Counted from the first letter of the stretch, positions 1 through 12,221 are shown. The stretch: 64,000 bases of DNA from Strigamia acuminata (GCA_949358305.1 OX442314.1:21259060-21323059); one strand, 5' to 3'. The notes: generated by a model from the sequence alone, not told the origin. Translations and numbers: made by a program.

Positions 1-73
1 ATTAGTGGCGAAAATTTAAAAACTGATAAATTATTTATTTCATAATTTTAAATATTTGATAATTTAACTTTAA

Positions 74-508
<435 letters not shown>

Positions 509-943
509 ACAAATCTTGAAATAAATAATATTGACTTTTAAAAATACAAAATTGTTTCATTTTATTTCTTAACTATAGCATGTTTTTTCTTTTTAATTTC
601 ATGAATGAAAACTCTTATTTTAACGATATTTTGATTTTTTCCTGGGTTATGAGTGGATATGGGTCCAATATGTTTATGCCAAATATCTTCTGCCAAGTGC
701 TTAATGAGGCGGGTAAACATTTTCGAACAAACTGCTTTTACATTTTTGATAAATTTAATTAAGAGCAACATTTCTCCATAATTCATGTAAAACAAAATTA
801 ATATTTAAAGAAACATCGGATGATGACATTTTATCCCAGCTATAATAACACGAGCGTACCTCTTGTGTGAATGTGTGGGCGTTCAGCATGCAGTACGCTC
901 GCATTTGAAGCACCACCTCTTGTAGAAGAAGCTCAGGTGTGTC
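509..943. other. Intergenic: L10a 3' flank and Spaetzle-like 5' flank
   Basis: About 430 bp of AT-rich DNA. It holds the probable L10a polyadenylation signal near 520-530 and presumably the 5' UTR/promoter of the next gene. A GC-richer stretch around 850-940 precedes the next ATG. Short open frames here have no recognisable similarity and are not called. Confidence 0.6.
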
Positions 944-3581
944 ATGAGCTCCTCAACAAGTTTATTGGTGGCGATAGTTTTCCTATTCTTTAGTGATAGA
1001 AGTAAGTAAAATATTTTTTTTCTTCCATTTTTACATATATTTGAAGTTGTTTGGGTGGAGTTTTATTTAAATTTTTATTGTTTTTTTTTATAATTAATTT
1101 AATTTCTGCAATTAGATGAGAATTATTTGTTTCATTTAACAAAATTGTTCGTGTAAATTGAACCTTTTGTATAATATTTTATATATGTGTCATATTATCA
1201 AAGAAATAAGTTATCGCAGGTAAAAATTCAAACTTTATATACCGATATAAAACGTAACAAGTATTATAACTATAATTATTGACCAATATGAATAATATTG
1301 ATAGTTTGGAAGTGCAGGTTCACCAATATTATGCTGCAATTTGTTTATAAAGGCACTAGATTTGTTTCAGTTAAAAATAGAAGTAATTAAATGAGACCAA
1401 ATTAATTAAAACTCACTTGGATCATAATTCTGATCGTAATTTCTGGAATAAATATATCTGAACTTTATGGTTTCAATAAAACGTCTACATTTCAATTTGC
1501 CGTTACAATCAATGAAGGCGAGAGAACAGACTATTCAATATTTTTGTATTGTGATCATTGCTACGTTTAAAAATTATTTTTTGTTTAGATATTTCAATAT
1601 GGTAGAGGTTTCATTTTAATGTGTTGGTCCAGCGCATCCAATTTCTTTTTTCATCTTTTTTTTCTTCTATTTATAGTCCAATGTTGGTCAGCAGCTGGTC
1701 AGCTGTCGTCCTCTGAGTTCAACAACGGCGCATTGCAACTGGTCTTAAAAGGTGAAAGTAAAAATTAAGAAAAACAGTTAAGTGTTGACTTTTGTAATTA
1801 AAAAAGTTCGTACGCATGAGCAACGTATAAAACGCGGTTTCTATTTAGTTTTCTTCAAAATTGCACCCTTGGTATTTGGTTAGAAAGAGATATGATTACT
1901 TAGTTGTTTACTTCCACCAGAACATCATTTCAGTCTCTAGGGAATCACTATGCCATATGGTTTCATTTTCATTCAGGTTCAATTCCTTTCTATCCTCATG
2001 TCCTATATCCACAACGTTTGAGGAAAATTGAAAAGTTTAAACAAATAAATGTTTTTATTTTATAAATGCACAAAAAACAAAACATGCGTGCTTTGAAATC
2101 AGAGCGCTTTGTGCATAAATGTATTTTTCGATTATGAAAGAGAAAAGGAAAGAAAATTTAACCGCAGATTGGAATTAATGGAATCATCTCATATGAATTT
2201 AAAAGTGAGCAATTCCTGGAAAAAAAATAGTTTTTAATTTTGTTTTTTTGCAGAATTAATGAATAATTTAAAAAAAACTGTGTGAAATAATAAAAATGCT
2301 TTTAAAATACATTGGTTTAAAATACATTTAAAATACATTTAAAAATGTATTAAAAGTAAACATTAGAAAAAACATTTAAAAATGTATTTAAAATACATTA
2401 GAAAAAACATTTAAAAATGTATTTAAAATACATTAGAAAAAACATTAAAAAATGTATTAAAAATACATTAGAAAATTCATTAAAAAATATCTTCATATTA
2501 AAAATACTGCCCATTGAAAATGCATTGAAAATGCATTGAAAATATATTGAATTGAAACTAAGAATTGTACTTTAATGAAAGTTTGAAAGCAAATACCCAG
2601 AGGTACCAAATGGTATCTTAAATAGTTAAAATCCAATTAATTAATTAAAATTAATTATTTATTCCAGGTTTTGTTGACGAAATTTTAAGAGAAGTTCAAA
2701 ATGAATTAAAGCTTACGCTATCGCAAGATATTCGAGCGAGGTTAAAAACCAGATACAAGGACATACATGAGCGCTTAATTCAACATCCAGCATTACAAGA
2801 AAGACGATTATGGGTTGGAACAAATAAACCAACTTTTGATCCGGATGTACGAATTCCCCTTTAGTCCTTAAATGAAAAAAATGGCAGACCATTTCTATTT
2901 TATTATCATTACATCTGATTTTAGCTAGCCGACTTCATCAAGCTGCGCCAAACAAAAAATAGAAGACATTTAGCAATACCCAACGAATCATGCAAAACAC
3001 TAAGGCAGGTGAAAAAAAAGAAAAGAAAAAAATCAGCACAGTTTATACGATTGTATTTCATGTTTATGCTTTTGACCTTTAAGGCGTTGGGAGCTGGTCA
3101 ATGAAACAATAGACATCAACGGAAAGAAAGTTGAAGTCGTACAGGAAGACGATGCCTTGCAACATGTTTTCCTTTATAGATGTGAATCTTCTGCAACTCC
3201 TTGTTCTGGAATCAATAACAAGTAAGATAGCAAAAAATAAAAACACAATAAAAATAAATTGAAAACGCACAACTTCGATACAACAGTTTCGGTACATCGA
3301 GAGATTTAGTATTATAATTAGAGAAAGGAAAAGAAAATAACCGATATTGAGAAAATTGAGATTGCATTTCATAAATTCATAAATTCAATTAATTTTTTCC
3401 CAATTTGTACTTTTATTTGTCTCTTTTCTCAAGCAAATACATGTCAGAATGTGAGATGAGATTAGGCTGGGCAATGATGTACCATCGGATTTTAGAAGCG
3501 CCAGATTCCGAATCTATCTGGGGTTATGTAGCAATTCCACATCACTGTGCGTGTAAAATCACAGAGAAGATACCCCCATGA
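944..3581 (+). CDS. Spaetzle/neurotrophin-like secreted cystine-knot ligand
   Basis: Predicted secreted growth-factor-like ligand of the Spaetzle type (family knowledge: proprotein cleaved, dimeric ligand for Toll receptors). Exons by frame and splice sites: 944-1001, 1677-1751, 2668-2846, 2925-3008, 3094-3221, 3434-3581; 672 nt, 223 aa. Seen: an N-terminal signal peptide (hydrophobic LLVAIVFLFF), a prodomain, a dibasic K-N-R-R site in exon 4 nine residues before the first knot cysteine, then six cysteines (ESC, YRC, TPC, SEC, HHC, CAC) ending in the C-x-C typical of the fold. Exon 5 could instead begin at 3084 if the preceding exon ended at a GC donor (after 3004); the 3094 acceptor gives a normal GT-AG intron. 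It is divergent: I cannot assign an orthology group (spz, spz3-6, trunk). Confidence 0.75.
2305..2560. repeat. AT-rich tandem array of palindromic units
   Basis: Within intron 2 of the Spaetzle-like gene. Repeated blocks of the form aaaatgtatttaaaatacat, separated by tagaaaaaacatt, recur about every 30-35 bp and then decay into tgcattgaaaa repeats. Each unit is nearly self-complementary, so single strands could form small hairpins. It is probably derived from a palindromic MITE end or from slippage. Confidence 0.75.
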
Positions 3582-4408
3582 TTATTCATAATAAGCATGT
3601 AGATTTTTAATTTTTTTTTATAATATATGTCAAATAATAAATTATTCAATATCAGTATTAAAGTATTACAGCTCAATTTATTAAATTGTAATCAAAAATA
3701 GTATGAAATGATAATAATAAACACTGTACGTCTATATATTGTATAACCTACAAATAATGTAATTAAAGAAATAAAATAAATGTTGATTAGGTACTTGTTG
3801 ACCCAATAAACATAATCTTTACAAAACTTTTGAGGAAATTATACGTCACTCGATATACGGTAACTAAATTTACCAAAAATAGCTTGAGTTGTTCCGGAAC
3901 TGAGCATGGCCTGACATGAGATTAAGCAGGGGGTCTCTCACCTCAGTGCACTCTGTGGTTGAAGGAGAATGAGAGAGAGTCGTGTTGCACAATTCATCAA
4001 GGTAAGAATCTCGTTTTGTTTTACTAAAAAATAAAAATCTAAATGATTCAATATGGCGCATGTTCAAGGTGGTTTCGTGTTGTAGAAAGTAATACCAAAT
4101 TGAGAGAAGGAGATTTGGTTGGACTCACAATAAGTTTCTACTCCTATTCCCCATGAAAAACAATCTTTCTCATGTGTCTAGTAGTGCTAAACGAGAACTC
4201 TTCTGCCTACTCATGGACACGCATAAGGAAGCAGAAAAGGTCTAGAAACCCATTGTTCTACTGTGAGGTCAACTAAATTTCCAACTAATTAACACAGCAA
4301 GTGATAAAAGCTAGAGCTAAATGTGTTATAAAACATAATTAATAAATACTTAAAAAGTAAGCCAAAAATAGTAATTTCTTATTTTTCTTTTATTATATGT
4401 TCACACAG
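3582..4408. other. Intergenic/5' UTR intron region
   Basis: About 830 bp between the Spaetzle-like stop codon and the first coding exon of the glycosyltransferase. It contains AATAAA-type polyadenylation signals (for example near 3638 and 3770). A pyrimidine-rich acceptor at 4381-4408 implies a non-coding first exon of the glycosyltransferase somewhere upstream; I could not place it. Nothing else recognised. Confidence 0.5.
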
Positions 4409-4420
4409 AATGATTCAAAC

Positions 4421-5849
4421 ATGAAAATAATTGCAACTTTATGTATTACTACAACTATTCTATTATTAATCTACTTGTATCAACACAATGAAGGTAAACT
4501 AAAATTTATTGTTTATTTCTGCTACCTTTTACCTCTTACTTGGGGGAAGGCACTGACATATACGTTATCTGATGAATAAACCACTAAATGAAGGGTCACA
4601 AACTCACTATTCACTTCAAATTAGGGCGTGTAACATTAAAAACATAATAAGAAAAGAAAAAAAAGAAAAATCAAGAGCCAAAAAAAAAAGAATTCGAACC
4701 CGCGCACCCAAACTTGAACGACCAGCAATATACCATCGAGCTCGCCAGCTGCTTCCTCTAGCTGAGGTCAAATTCGACTCTTAATTAGTTTCTTGTATCT
4801 TCATCAATGTATTTCGTGTATCCAGATAGTGCAAAGCCATTTCAGCATCAAAATGTCATTTTATAAATTGCATTTTGCTGAATCCCAGTTTTCTGTATTT
4901 CTTAACTGACTCTCTATGTGTTTAATGTGTTTAATAACGACACTTAACCGAACTTTTTATTAAATTGTATTTGTATAATACATTAGATTTAATCCAAGAT
5001 CGTCTGATTCCAACCAGATCTCCAACAATTTACTTCCTAAACACAAACCCTAATGACAACAAACTCAAATTGCGAACTTTATGCGCCATTGAAAGTGCTT
5101 CAATGCATAATCCTGATTTCCTCATCAAACTCTACTCACTATCACCACTCAACTCCGTCTCAACAATAATAAATCAATTCCCAAATGTACAAACTCAACT
5201 AACCACTGCGGAAGACATTTTAAAAGATACCCCACTGAGTCAGTGGTACCACAAAGGAGACTACAAAAACGGTCCATACCAAATAATACACTTGAGCGAT
5301 GCTATGAGACTAGCATTGATTTGGAAGCGAGGAGGCATTTATATGGACACCGATATTTGGAGTGTAAGAGGAGTATCGAACATGAGCAACACTATTGCTC
5401 GGGAAGATAACACGCACGTGAATGGAGCCGTAATGATTTTCGACAAGCATCATCCGTTCCTTTACGATTGCATGGTGCAGTTCGTGCTTGGATATGCTAA
5501 GGATCAATTCACAGCGCAAGGACCTAGTTTGCTAACTAGAGTTATGGTGAAAAAGTGTAGAATTAATGGCACTATCGCCGATGCATCACCTCAAAAGATT
5601 TATGCTTGTTTGAACGTTCATATGTTGCCGCCAAAGACGTTTTATCCGGTTCCGTTCATCTACTGGAGATTTCTCTTTAGGCCTGTTCGCACGTTGTATA
5701 GATGGAAGTTTGCGTATACTTTTCATCTTTGGAATAAGTTATCTGGAAATGTTGTTGCCAAAATTGGAAAGAAACTGTTTGTCGAAGAATTGGCGAAAAG
5801 AAATTGTCCAACTATTTATAAACTTATGGTTAAACGAGGGAACATATAA
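4421..5849 (+). CDS. Alpha-1,4-galactosyl/N-acetylgalactosaminyltransferase (A4GALT-like)
   Basis: Golgi type II membrane glycosyltransferase of the Gb3-synthase family, expected to add an alpha-1,4-linked sugar to glycolipids. Two coding exons: 4421-4493 and 4987-5849; 936 nt, 311 aa. The join makes an Asp codon (G+AT), so the apparent longer open frame starting at 4965 is intronic upstream of the TTAG acceptor at 4986. Seen: short cytoplasmic N-terminus, signal anchor at about residues 3-20 (IIATLCITTTILLLIYLY), donor-binding motif in HLSDAMRLALIWKRGGIYM followed by DTD (the DxD), and the downstream NGAVMIFDKHHPFLYDC and TAQGPSLLTRV blocks typical of the family. Length is near the family norm (about 350). 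A tiny upstream ORF (4410-4424) overlaps the start codon. Substrate specificity cannot be read from sequence. Confidence 0.9.
4625..4765 (-). repeat. tRNA-derived SINE-like element or tRNA pseudogene
   Basis: Lies in the glycosyltransferase intron on the minus strand. Seen: an A-box-like TGGCGAGCTCGATGG (4733-4747) and a B-box-like GGTTCGAATTC (4690-4700) at tRNA-like spacing, followed by a run of T on the minus strand. The anticodon arm does not form a good stem, so it is not a functional tRNA. T/A-rich sequence downstream of the B box is compatible with a short SINE tail. Confidence 0.6.
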
Positions 5850-6212
5850 TGTATGTAAAGAATAAATAAAATTTTTCTATTTGATTGTTTGTTTTGGACA
5901 AATCTTTTTTAATGTAATGTGTGTTTAAATTTTAAATGTTTTGTTGTGAATCTTATTAGGAGAATATTCATTATGAATGTTTTTCTTTGATTAAATTTGT
6001 TATTATGTAAATTGACGCCCACTAGATGGCGGGTGCGGTTATTCAAATCATAAATGTTTTTCATGGTTACTCTATTGTGTTTACATTTATTTAAGTGAAG
6101 TTTGTTCTTAACACCGAAAAAATCAGGCAACTATTTCTATAATGTATGAAAATTTTGATTTTTAATACTTGGTGCAATTTTTTAAAACAATGTTTATATA
6201 TTTGTTCCCTAG
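5850..6212. other. Intergenic with CTCF-like motif
   Basis: About 360 bp between two plus-strand genes. An AATAAA signal for the glycosyltransferase is at about 5862. At 6019-6033 the sequence CCACTAGATGGCGGG fits the CTCF consensus at 14 of 15 positions. Nothing else is recognised. Confidence 0.5.
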
Positions 6213-6677
6213 ATGGCAGGCAGGCATTTTGAATGTCGTTTAATGTACCGGTTGGTTCGAGGATGGTTTTGTGATTTAACTAGCACTAAAGGTAATTAAA
6301 ACACTTCTAGTTAGTGGCGAAGTGTGTTTTCTGTTTTTACGAAGAAAAAGAATCGTATTTTATTTCACAGTCAAATTGTTTTTCAGAAAATTTCAGAACA
6401 AAATGACTTAGTTTCATACATCCATCTATTTTTCTTTCGACGGGACATACGAAGTTTTTTGTAAAAATAGACCATGTTATTTCTTACGAACTTTTATTGT
6501 GTAAGGTAACGTAGAATTTCATCGAATCAGAATTTAATTTGTACAGAATTTGAAATTACAACACAAGAACTGAATGAAATAGTCATCAATCCACCGGAAG
6601 TGGGAAATCTAAGATGGCAGGACAAACTCCAAACCGAAAACCAAATTGGAAATCAAAACATAGCAACTGTTCCATGA
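6213..6677 (+). CDS. Possible small two-exon protein, unrecognised
   Basis: Candidate 69-residue protein that I do not recognise. Exons 6213-6291 and 6547-6677 join in frame (79+131 = 210 nt) across a GT-AG intron; ACTAAAG/GTAATT donor and TTGTACAG acceptor are both good. Seen: a basic amphipathic N-terminus (MAGRHFECRLMYRLVRGWFC) that could serve mitochondrial import, then an acidic/Gln-Asn-rich tail with TTQELNEIV and NPPEVGNLRW. A MYR triplet is reminiscent of the LYR motif of mitochondrial assembly factors, but this is speculation. No signal peptide or membrane segment is evident. It could be a chance pair of open exons. Confidence 0.4.
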
Positions 6678-8214
6678 ATCATTCAAAACAGAAGACGAAA
6701 ATTCGATTTTCAGCTTGTCATCTAAAAAAAACCAACCTATTGGTAATTATAATATTCATGACTGTTTAACCATACTACGAAATCCCATTTCCCAATGCAA
6801 AGAGTGACCCTTATTTTATTCATTCTGAATTCTGACTTGACTTCTTATTAAAGATTGATAGCGGGCTTAATAACGGTCATATTAAATTACACGGATTAAA
6901 CCGTAGACTGAGTTATGAGCAAGATCAATAGTTAAGCATGAGGATTAAAACTGTAGTTGTGGGATTAAGCATATTTATGTTTTCAAGCATCTTCCAGATG
7001 GCGCCACGACGAGACCAGAAGGGTGGCACAGCTCTTGCGAGCTCTTGTCAGCTCGTTACAAACGACTAAGAGATTAGTTGAATTCTTTTTAAGTACTCCA
7101 AAGTGTTCATTCATTAGTCCATGATAAAAGTTTATTACGAAATATAATTAAATTAATTTCCTATTACAGATGGAGCCGTCAAACTCGCGTCACTTCGTAA
7201 TTTGCTCCGTGTCAATTTAAATTTTCAAATTTGTAACCCTAACGCACGAATAATTCAAAAAAGCGACGAGGAAAAATGCACGTTAACTCAACTTTAACAT
7301 GGTTTATTGATCAGACAATTTCATCCTATAGTCTGACCCCTAATAACCCTCTTAAAAGCTGGCTGTATGGCTTTGGTTGACCATACGTTGCTCGCACTAA
7401 TCAGGGAATGATGTAGGCAGCTAATAGTTATGGACAACCAACAAGAGCCAAAACTCGGACAGCTAGCCCCCATCAAATGTCAGTATAATGGGTAATTGAT
7501 GGCTCGTAGGTTTTAGTGAATGGGAGCTTGCGTCACTGGGGGATCGTTATGGTATATCACTGGTCTTTAACCAACTTTTAAGTTTAAAAATATTCAAATT
7601 GCTTTAAAAATTGTGTTGAATTATAGATGTAATTAATTTTTTTTTTTGGTTAGGAACGCTTTAAATCTAAACAAGGAAGGCGAATTAGTGCTGAATCGAT
7701 TTAATTTTCTTAGAATAGGCCCTTGAGTTGGCAATTTGATCTGATAATTTGAAATTATTAGCGCAATCTCATCGTGAAGGGTGGAAACGCTTATTGCCAA
7801 ATATAAAAACAAATATTGATAAAAGAAAGTGAAGATAAACCCACGTTTATTGCAAGAACATGTATGGTGGGAAAAAATAATCGGCTCGTTTTGAGCAGTT
7901 TTTGGGGATTGAATGAGGTTGCGTATGATTTGGGGATTTACAGATGGAGCAAAATTCTTACACCTGATACGAACTCCCAATTTTGTAGTTGCCAAACGTG
8001 CTTCGATTAAGCTTTGCGAAAATGCTTTATAATTCTAGGTATGTTGGGATGCACAGTTCTGTAATCCGATAGCAATCGTAAAATGCAAAATAAAAATACT
8101 GTAGGATCAACAAAAAGCATAGATATTGGAAATAAACGTGGAAGCTTTTAGAAAATATATATATGTACATTCTTAGCTACAAACAATTTATAAAGTAGAA
8201 ATTTGCTTTTTTTT

Positions 8215-8540
8215 AAGTAAAAATTTAATTTTTTTTTTAGAAAAGTTTTGATTATTTTAGTAAAAATTTTGAGTTTTTCTGTAAAAATTTGATTTTTCGA
8301 GTACAAATTTGAGTTTTTGCGTAAAAATTTGATTTTTTGCGAACAAATTTGAGTTTTTGCGTAAAAATTAGATTTTGCGTAAAAATTAGATTTTGCGTAA
8401 AAATTAGATTTTGCGTAAAAATTAGATTTTGCGTAAAAATTAATTTTTTTGCGAAAAAAAAAATATTTTTATTTTTTAATACAAATTTGATGTTTTTTTT
8501 TTAGTACAAATTTGATTATTTTAAGGAAGAATTTGATTTT
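8215..8540. repeat. Tandem repeat, 18-20 bp units
   Basis: AT-rich array of degenerate gtaaaaatttgattttttgc units. Its core, 8359-8430, is four identical 18-bp copies of gcgtaaaaattagatttt with a truncated fifth; outer copies are diverged. The perfect inner copies suggest recent unequal exchange or slippage. Confidence 0.85.
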
Positions 8541-10144
8541 CTAACGTAAGTAAAATTTTTATTTTTTAAAGCAAAACTTAGATTTATATAAATAGAATGA
8601 TTTTCTATTGGGTAAAACATTTTTTCTCCTGCCAATTCTTCAGTTTTCAATATTCCATTTTTAAAAAAACTGAAATATTGCATTCGTTTCCATAAATCAA
8701 AGAGTATTCATTCCACATAGATTTGATAAACGACTATTTAATATCTCTTATTAGGCCAGCCGTTGGATTAAAAACCGATCCACATTGAAGACATTCGTCA
8801 ACCCATGCTTGAAAATAGAAAATAAATCTCCGAAAAGAAGTCGAGAAGATGAAAGAATAAGTGGTTGAAAGATCTTTTCCATGGGAATCAGGTAAGTGAA
8901 TATTTCTTTTGCTTGGTGGAATGAATGGAGAAAGTGAAGTGAAGCATCATCTGGCAAATAGTTGGTGGGGCAGAGGGTTGCGTGGTAGCGCGTAGGTTGA
9001 TGTTGATCCATGCGTGGGCAGTTGGTGGCATCTGTGGGTCGGATCAGTTGCATGATGGGAAAAGCAGGGAGCCTGTTTTTCGACGACGGCGTCTCCAAAT
9101 GACAAATTCTTCGATTAATGGCTGGCGAAGTGCTTTGGTAATGCGACACTCGTACTTAAAACACTGGAAAATGGACGACTTCCGGTATTGCGCGCACTTA
9201 CCCCATAATTTATTATCTCAAAACAGAGACTCCTGCTAAAAAAAAAAAAGATGGAATTAAAATTTTTTTATTTCGAAATAAGAATAAAAATTGTATTTTT
9301 TTCTTCTTTTTTTCTCCATTTTTGTATTTGGGATTGGATTGGTTGGTTTCTTAATGAATGGGGCGTGTTTGGTTTTATTTTTAGATAATTTTCTCTTTTG
9401 ATGTAGAAGCAGCAGGTGGAAGCGCCTTAATACATTATAGGACGTTGTCATTTACACCGTGATGAATTGGTTTTTCCTCATTTACTGTCGTGTACATATC
9501 TGTGTTTTGCCACTTTAAAAGGGTGCTAATGGTTTTTTCCGGTTAAAGCCGGATGTATAGGAGAATTTGGTAAATTGAGCTGGATTTTTGATTCTTTTTG
9601 ACTGATTACATAAAAAAAAAATTTCATCTGAAATGGAAGTAATTTCTTTTTTGCACGATGATAGTGCAGGATTTCTATTATATTAACCAAAAAAATAAAA
9701 ACAAAAATATAAAAAGGTTTTTGGCTTTCAACTTCAATCAGTTTGACAAAAAACAAAAGGAAGAATGAAATAGAAACATTAAATAATTTAAGTAAATATC
9801 ATTATTTTATTTTACGCAACAAGGAGAAAAGATTACGCGCGCAATGACCTACAATTGTTAATCCATGAAGCCTGGCTGGTAAAATCATCAAATGTTGACA
9901 CAAGAATTTTTTGTGTGTCTCGTGATGCTCCTGCGTGTTGCAAGCGGTGGTTGATGTACCATCTGGTGGTGACAAAGCAGCAAGAAAAAACAAATCATCT
10001 TCCAGATCCCCCTTTCATTCATATTTAATCAAGCTTTATTTTTTAATTTAAAACTTCTTTTATATCAAAAACTTGTTCTACAAGTAAAAATCGCTCGGAA
10101 ATTTGATCCCCAAAATCAATTTATTTTGAAGCATATACCGTACA

Positions 10145-10328
10145 CAGTCGAAAGTCTTTATAACGAATCGCGATATAACGAATTATCGATATAACGAATA
10201 GCTAAAAATGGCTGGTTTGGTTGGCTGGCCATAGAACACCATGTTAAAAAATTTTGATATAACGATTTATCGTTATAACGAATCGATTTTTAGGGTTCCT
10301 TGCGATCCGTTATAAAGAGTTTTGACTG
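10145..10328. mobile_element. MITE, pogo/Tigger-like (Tc1/mariner superfamily), copy 1
   Basis: 184 bp. The ends are imperfect terminal inverted repeats beginning CAGTCGAAAGTCTTTATAAC on the left and CAGTCAAAACTCTTTATAAC when the right end is read in reverse. TA follows the right end. The interior carries repeated ATATAACGAATT modules and GGCTGGTTTGGTTGGCTGGC. It has no coding capacity, so it would depend on a transposase elsewhere. A second copy is at 44265-44440. Confidence 0.8.
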
Positions 10329-10794
10329 TATAATGAAAGATTGGCTCAAATAACAGTGAAATGTTTATTGCCTGAAAATCTACTGATTTAAAACACAGAA
10401 ATACAAATGTGGAATGTTTATCTAACATTATAATTTGAAATTTTATTAATTATCAACTTTTTTTTTTTAGTAATTTTTATATGTTTAATTATAATTTTAT
10501 CATTGATGAGCTGCGCTTGGACGCCAAAAGGAGAAAAAAATACTTTGGACGCCATTTTAGCTGCCTTGTAAAAGTTTTTTCAGCTCTTTATGTATTTTTT
10601 ATTTACTTTTTTGTTGTCGGGGGTCGGTGTGGAGGAGCGGGCGGGGAAGGTGGGCGGTGTTTGTTAGGTGTTTTTGCATCCAGGCAGGATAAAATCATCG
10701 ATTCACTTTTATATATTTTTTTTTATTTTAGTTTTTTAGTTTAAATATTAAAATTGGCAGTGATGTTAATTGACGGTGAGATGCCACCGTTTTG

Positions 10795-12190
10795 TCACAT
10801 GATGGAATCGTGTTGATCGCAGTCGAGAAAAGTGCGAGACGCACCCAAAGTTCTGCGACACTCTGGGCACGTTCTCTTCTTGCGACGACGCTCGCGTTCC
10901 TGCAGCACTTCGCGGACGCACCTAAAATCGAAAGGCAAATTACGTCAAAATGTGCGCACTTCTTCGGAACACATGTGGCAGACTAATGACTTCGAAACAT
11001 GTTTTTCCATTTCTCGGAACGTGAAAATTTGCCAATATTTTCCCCCTTTGCTTTATTAGATCATATTTAACGCGTACATTTACGGCGCGCATGCGCAACG
11101 AGCAAAAATAAGCTTATATCGTATTTCTTTCTTACTTTGCATGGAATATATGAGCACATGGCAGCGCCTCGAGAGGAGCTGGAGTATCGCCGTACTCCTG
11201 GCGACAAACACCGCAAACACGATCCAAATCGGCAGCTAAAGACATGGCCAATCTCTCTTCCTGAAGTCTGTTGATTTCGTCTCCGAGACTCCCATAAATC
11301 TCCTCCAAGCGTACGTGGCAGTAGTACATGAACAACTGTGGAGGATAATAAATCAGCGCGAATAATTAACCAGCGCTAAATTGCATTTGGGGCAAAATTA
11401 ATTCCACGTACACTCTTTATCGTCAAACACATTAATCAAATTTCAAAGCTACAGGTCATGGGTAAAATTGATTTATTTTCGTCAACAAATTTCTGCCAAT
11501 TTAACTAATAGGTGTATTATATACAAAATGGCACTTGATTTACCTTGTTACCCAACGCTGTGCTTATTTCCAAGGCTTTGTTATTGATTTCGAGAGCCTA
11601 GAGACAAAAGAAAAGTGAAAAAGGTCGGCGTTTGTATGCGTTTGTTAAAATCCAGTGTACCTTGCAATCGCAAACACTTGACTGTCTCTTCATTGCCGTC
11701 ATTGTTTTGGCCATTCCCATGAGCACTTGCGCTTGACCAAGTCGATCGTCCATTTCTTTGAGCAAGGAAAAAGCCATTTCGTACTGCGAGTGAGCTCTCT
11801 ATAGTTAGATTTAAGTTGATTAAGTTATATATATATATATGTAGTATAGAAGGTTTTATTTCTGTATTTCTTGCTGAGGAAAGTGAATTGATATGGAAAT
11901 ATAATAAAAATAAATGGTTTGGGTTGTTGGTGCGGGCTGTGGGATTTGCGGAGGAAATAAAGTTGCAAATCATTGCCGAAATAATGTGTGGGCAATAACT
12001 CAGAATGAGATCGAGTTAAAATCGAATGATGATTGAAAGTGCAAATTAAAGTTATGACCCGTAATATTACTTGGTCGGGGTTTATAGATTACTCTAATTA
12101 TTGCTTCGAAGAATGTACGCACAACTGTTTGTTCCGCTTTATATCTTGTATTGCTGGCGGCTGTACAGGCCTCCGCCCACCACAATTGTG

Positions 12191-12221
<31 letters not shown>

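Larger units (their letters stand above)
6678..10794. other. Repeat-rich intergenic region 3' of rapsyn
   Basis: About 4.1 kb without a supported gene. It holds an AGATGGCGCC motif at about 6998-7007, a GC-richer single-copy stretch at 7310-7560 that I cannot identify, a tandem repeat (8215-8540), a splice-flanked open segment near 8757-8890 interrupted by a stop, and a pogo/Tigger-like MITE (10145-10328). Open frames on both strands at 7633-8010 and 8751-9239 show no family features. The far right end probably contains the rapsyn 3' UTR (minus strand). Confidence 0.5.

Noticed and set aside
4965-4985. Alternative non-ATG start for the glycosyltransferase
   Set aside because: This stretch is intron; splicing from 4493 to 4987 restores the frame and supplies the membrane anchor.
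7310-7560. GC-richer stretch tested as an snRNA, rRNA fragment or LTR
   Set aside because: No match to snRNA/rRNA cores by eye and no flanking repeats or primer-binding site were found.
8215-8540. Regularly spaced repeats considered as a CRISPR-like array
   Set aside because: The units are directly adjacent with no unique spacers, and the genome is eukaryotic.
8751-9239. Overlapping open frames on both strands
   Set aside because: No conserved motif; the splice-flanked piece at 8757-8890 has an internal stop, so I did not call a gene.
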